Notes under the pieces: generated by a model | Seen by the model: the letters and a program-made list of their open reading frames with translations, nothing else | What the model was told of the DNA's origin: nothing | Database searches by the model: none | Part shown: piece by piece, positions 6,601 to 8,985 of the stretch | Position numbering within the stretch: position 1 is the stretch's first letter | How the letters are laid out: each line of letters starts with the position of its first letter | Source: Chloroflexota bacterium | Lineage (GTDB): Bacteria > Chloroflexota > Dehalococcoidia > UBA3495 | Direction of reading: 5' to 3' | Assembly: GCA_022571575.1 (NCBI GenBank) | Contig: JACZXN010000043.1 | Span: 1-8,985 of the forward strand | DNA length: 8,985 nucleotides | Program-made: the position numbers and the translations under genes

Positions 6601-7368
6601 CTAAGTCTTGGCGGCGGCGACGGCGGCGGCAACCTGGAGGAACTGGTCGGCTTGGAGCGCGGCTCCGCCCACCAGTCCGCCGTGGATGCAGTCCTGGGCG
6701 GCGAACTCGCCGGCGTTGCCGGGATTCATACTCCCGCCGTAGAGCAGGGAGATGTTGTCGGCGGCGGCGGAGAACAGGCTGCGGAGGGTCTCAAAGATGG
6801 CTCCGCCCATGATCTCGGCGGCGGTCTCCGGCGTGGCGGCCTGACCGGTGCCGATGGCCCAGATGGGCTCGTAGGCGACCACCAAGTTGGAGGCGTCGCC
6901 AACCCCCTCCAATCCCGCGCGGACCTGGCCGCTGATAACGTCCGAGGCCCGGCCCTGTTCTCGTTGCTCCAGGGTCTCGCCGACGCAGAGGATCGGCTTG
7001 ATTCCGGCTGCCTGGGCCGCCCTTACCTTGCTGTTGACCGATCCGTCGGTCTCGCCGAACAACTGGCGGCGTTCCGAGTGGCCCAGTATCACGTAGTCGC
7101 AGAGGCCCCGGAGCATACCCGGCGATACCTCGCCGGTGAAGGCCCCGGATTCCTGGAAGTGCATGTTCTGGGCGCCAACCCTGATCGCCGAGCCCCGGAC
7201 GGCGTCGCTCACCGCGGCCAGGGAGACGAAGGGCGGGCAGAGCACAAGTTCGACATTTTCAACACCGGGGGCAGCGGCGGCGCCGTCCCTCACCCCGGCA
7301 GCCAGGGCGGCGGCCTCCGCGACGGTGGTGTTCATCTTCCAGTTTCCAGCGACGACCAGGTCTGGCAT
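6601..7368 (-). CDS. tpiA: Triosephosphate isomerase
   Basis: TpiA interconverts dihydroxyacetone phosphate and glyceraldehyde 3-phosphate in glycolysis and gluconeogenesis; it is a cytosolic TIM barrel, usually a dimer. From ATG 7368 it has 255 residues, the family length. Catalytic residues are visible: N9 and K11 in GNWKMN, H97 in GHSERR, E168 in YEPIWAIGTG, with loop 6 at 169-176, the YGGS phosphate site (210-213) and GLVGGAAL (231-238). A longer frame begins at TTG 7419. I prefer ATG 7368 because GGAG (7380-7377) lies eight bases upstream and the protein then starts right at the first barrel strand. It follows apgM and precedes the two small winged-helix genes by 14 bases. The C-terminus is Ala-rich. 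Confidence 0.97.
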   Translation of the reverse strand: MPDLVVAGNWKMNTTVAEAAALAAGVRDGAAAAPGVENVELVLCPPFVSLAAVSDAVRGSAIRVGAQNMHFQESGAFTGEVSPGMLRGLCDYVILGHSERRQLFGETDGSVNSKVRAAQAAGIKPILCVGETLEQREQGRASDVISGQVRAGLEGVGDASNLVVAYEPIWAIGTGQAATPETAAEIMGGAIFETLRSLFSAAADNISLLYGGSMNPGNAGEFAAQDCIHGGLVGGAALQADQFLQVAAAVAAAKT

Positions 7369-7376
7369 CAGCCTAA

Positions 7377-7380
7377 CTCC
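7377..7380 (-). promoter_or_regulatory. Ribosome-binding site that decides the tpiA start
   Basis: Minus-strand GGAG, eight bases before ATG 7368. It lies within TAACTCCAGTTA (7374-7385 on the plus strand), a 12-base palindrome. The palindrome's two-base centre is too small for an RNA hairpin, so it is probably incidental. Confidence 0.7.
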
Positions 7381-7459
7381 AGTTAACGGATGGGCATTGG
7401 TGCGCTTCGAGAATACCAACTCCAGGGGATTCCAGTTTTATGGAAACCCGGTGAGCCGG

Positions 7460-8665
7460 CTAGGGGCCGAATTTGGTCATCTTGCCGGCGTGGGCGAGCC
7501 CCAGCACCATCACGCTGGTGGCCGGGATGCTCCCGATGGCCCCCAGGGCGCAGGCCTTCTCATCGAAGGTGGGCACCCCTTGGCCTCTGGTCAGCTTGGA
7601 GTGGAGCAGGAAGGGCACCGGGTGCCAGCTATGGGCGGCCATGATGGCGGGGGTGGAGTGGTCTCCGGCGATCATCAGAACATCAGGTTCCAGTTCACGT
7701 ATGGCGGGGATGAAGGGGTCCAACTCCTCCAGACACCTCACCTTGGCGTCGAAGTCTCCGTCCTCTCCGGCGGCGTCGGCCGGCTTGTAGTGGATGAAGA
7801 AAAAGTCGTGTTTGTCCCAGTTCTCCCGCAGGGTATCCACCTCATCGGCGAAGGTGCGGCCGGTGGGGATGACCTTCATCCCGGCCACTCTGGCCAGACC
7901 CCGGTACATGGGGTAGGCGGCGATGGCCGCCGGGTTCAGCCGGTAGACCTCACCCATGGGTGGCAGCGATGGCATCTGGGCGAACCCGCGCAGCAACAGC
8001 ATGTTGGCCCGCTCTTCTTCAGAGATTAACTGCGCCGCCAGACTCACGAACTGGTTGACCAGGGCCGCCGTTTTCTGGGCTTCGGGCTTCAGCGGCTTCG
8101 CCGCCAGGGCAATGACGCCGGTGACTTGCGGATCGGTCTCAGTCACGGCATCCGACAGGCCCACACCCCGCATCCGCAGCACGAAGCGGTAGTCCTGGAC
8201 AGGAAAAACGTCCACCTGCACGCCGGTAAGCTGTATCCGGTCCAGCCGTTCGCAGATGGGGGCGCTGAGTTCGGTGGGGATCCGGCCGGCCCGGCGGTCG
8301 AGCAGCAGACCATCGCCGTCAACGGTGCAGAAGTTGCCCCTGGCGGCCACGTCTCCCGGCGCCAGCTCCACATCGATGCCCAGGGCTTCCAGGGCGCCGC
8401 GGCCGATCTGATGCTTAAACGGGTCGTAGCCGAAGAGAGCCAGGTGGCCGGGCCCGCTGCCGGGGGTCACGCCGGGCAACACCGGAGTCGTCACCCCGCA
8501 GGCGCTCACACCGGCCAGGGCGTCCAGGTTGGGAATGTGGGCGGTTTCAAGTTCGGACTTGCCGGTGTCCGGGTGGGGCAGGCCGCCCAACCCGTCGGCA
8601 ACCAACAAAACTATCTTGGACGGCGTGGCGGTGTAACAATCTCTCAGTTCTTCAACGTCGATCAC
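7460..8665 (-). CDS. apgM: 2,3-bisphosphoglycerate-independent phosphoglycerate mutase, archaeal type
   Basis: This enzyme interconverts 3- and 2-phosphoglycerate without the 2,3-BPG cofactor. It belongs to the alkaline-phosphatase superfamily and needs divalent metal. The protein is 401 residues, as expected for the ApgM subgroup and shorter than bacterial GpmI. Motifs in order are D24 in VADGLGG, the nucleophile S70 in TPGSGPGHLALFGYDP, GRGALEALG (88-96), ARGNFCTV (108-115), HYKPADAAGEDGD (292-304), GDHSTP (334-339) and AHSWHPVPFLL (344-354). At 301 there is Glu in AGEDGD where I recall many family members having His (AGHDGD); this may be a subgroup trait. GTG 8665 is supported by GAGGG (8677-8673) seven bases upstream. 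It lies between pgk and tpiA, in a lower-glycolysis cluster. Confidence 0.93.
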   Translation of the reverse strand: MIDVEELRDCYTATPSKIVLLVADGLGGLPHPDTGKSELETAHIPNLDALAGVSACGVTTPVLPGVTPGSGPGHLALFGYDPFKHQIGRGALEALGIDVELAPGDVAARGNFCTVDGDGLLLDRRAGRIPTELSAPICERLDRIQLTGVQVDVFPVQDYRFVLRMRGVGLSDAVTETDPQVTGVIALAAKPLKPEAQKTAALVNQFVSLAAQLISEEERANMLLLRGFAQMPSLPPMGEVYRLNPAAIAAYPMYRGLARVAGMKVIPTGRTFADEVDTLRENWDKHDFFFIHYKPADAAGEDGDFDAKVRCLEELDPFIPAIRELEPDVLMIAGDHSTPAIMAAHSWHPVPFLLHSKLTRGQGVPTFDEKACALGAIGSIPATSVMVLGLAHAGKMTKFGP

Positions 8666-8769
8666 AGTCTATCCCTCTGCAATTTGGGCGCCATAGGCAC
8701 GGTGTACTCCCTCACCCTACAGCTTATCACCCTGGGCCGCCTGCCCGTGCTTCCCCAATTGGAATTCGC
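8666..8769. other. Gap between pgk and apgM
   Basis: This 104-base gap contains the apgM ribosome site and no gene. A perfect 10-base palindrome CGCCTAGGCG (8767-8776) spans the pgk stop codon but has too small a loop and no T-tract to be a terminator. I see no clear promoter, so read-through from pgk is likely. Confidence 0.45.
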
Positions 8770-8985
8770 CTAGGCGTCCGGCAGGGCCGCGATGCCGGGC
8801 AGTTCCTTCCCTTCCAGGAACTCCAACGACGCCCCCCCGCCGGTGGACACGTGGGTCATCTTCTCCATCAGGCCCAGTTCTTCCACCGCCTCGGCCGTGG
8901 ATCCGCCGCCCACCACGGTGGTGACCCCGCTCATCCCGGCTATCGCCTCGGCCACGATGCGGGTGCCCTGACTGAACCTAGGCAT
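8770..8985 (-). CDS. pgk: Phosphoglycerate kinase, C-terminal part (cut by window edge)
   Basis: Only the last 71 residues are present; the gene continues beyond the right edge and the ATG at 8985 is an internal methionine, not a start. Pgk transfers phosphate between 1,3-bisphosphoglycerate and ADP. The segment matches the C-terminal nucleotide-binding domain: [14 protein letters not shown], then [16 protein letters not shown] (the nucleotide-binding GGG(D/S)xxxAV region) and the highly conserved [21 protein letters not shown] near the end. It terminates at TAG 8772-8770. It would be first in this window's minus-strand run, followed by apgM and tpiA. Confidence 0.95.
   Translation of the reverse strand: MPRFSQGTRIVAEAIAGMSGVTTVVGGGSTAEAVEELGLMEKMTHVSTGGGASLEFLEGKELPGIAALPDA

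Noticed and set aside
7366..7419. TTG start 17 codons upstream for tpiA
   Set aside because: No ribosome site there; ATG 7368 has one and matches the family N-terminus.
6652..8029. Long plus-strand open frames opposite tpiA and apgM
   Set aside because: Antisense to genes with complete motifs; low-complexity Gly/Val/Ala composition and no ribosome sites.

Overview
The window most resembles a GC-rich bacterial chromosome segment carrying housekeeping genes. It shows no rRNA, tRNA, CRISPR array, insertion sequence or complete prophage. The gene set is pgk, an archaeal-type phosphoglycerate mutase (apgM), tpiA, miaA, dapF, an LL-diaminopimelate-type class I aminotransferase and hflX. It uses the DapL-type lysine/DAP route and an ApgM-type mutase. 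From memory of gene neighbourhoods, this suggests Chloroflexota, perhaps Dehalococcoidia/SAR202-like. That assignment is inference and was not tested by any search.

Layout. At the left edge there may be the last codons of a plus-strand gene (3-74), followed by about 460 bases with no convincing gene. Next is one plus-strand small gene (538-810) resembling a phage structural accessory protein. Everything to its right is on the minus strand. Read in the direction of transcription from the right edge, the order is pgk (3' end only), apgM, tpiA, two small winged-helix-like genes, miaA and dapF. Gaps in this run are 104, 91, 14, 2, 31 and 27 bases, so it may be one long operon. Then come a 155-base gap holding a consensus sigma70 promoter, a 96-residue small protein gene, an intergenic region with a strong hairpin terminator, the aminotransferase, and hflX coupled to it.

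How the genes fit together. pgk, apgM and tpiA encode consecutive or neighbouring steps of lower glycolysis/gluconeogenesis. The aminotransferase and dapF can make LL-DAP and convert it to meso-DAP for lysine. miaA (tRNA A37 prenylation) and hflX (ribosome-rescue GTPase) serve translation.

Less ordinary points: (1) a 20-base-period direct repeat at the hflX start that puts the natural ATGA-overlap start out of frame, with a 18-codon mini-ORF bridging the two genes; (2) a tandem pair of AT-richer, mutually similar winged-helix-like genes inserted between tpiA and miaA; (3) a lone phage-like small protein; (4) a small conserved-looking protein behind a near-perfect promoter; (5) a plus-strand-oriented terminator with no plus-strand gene in front of it. 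None of these amounts to a demonstrated new system.
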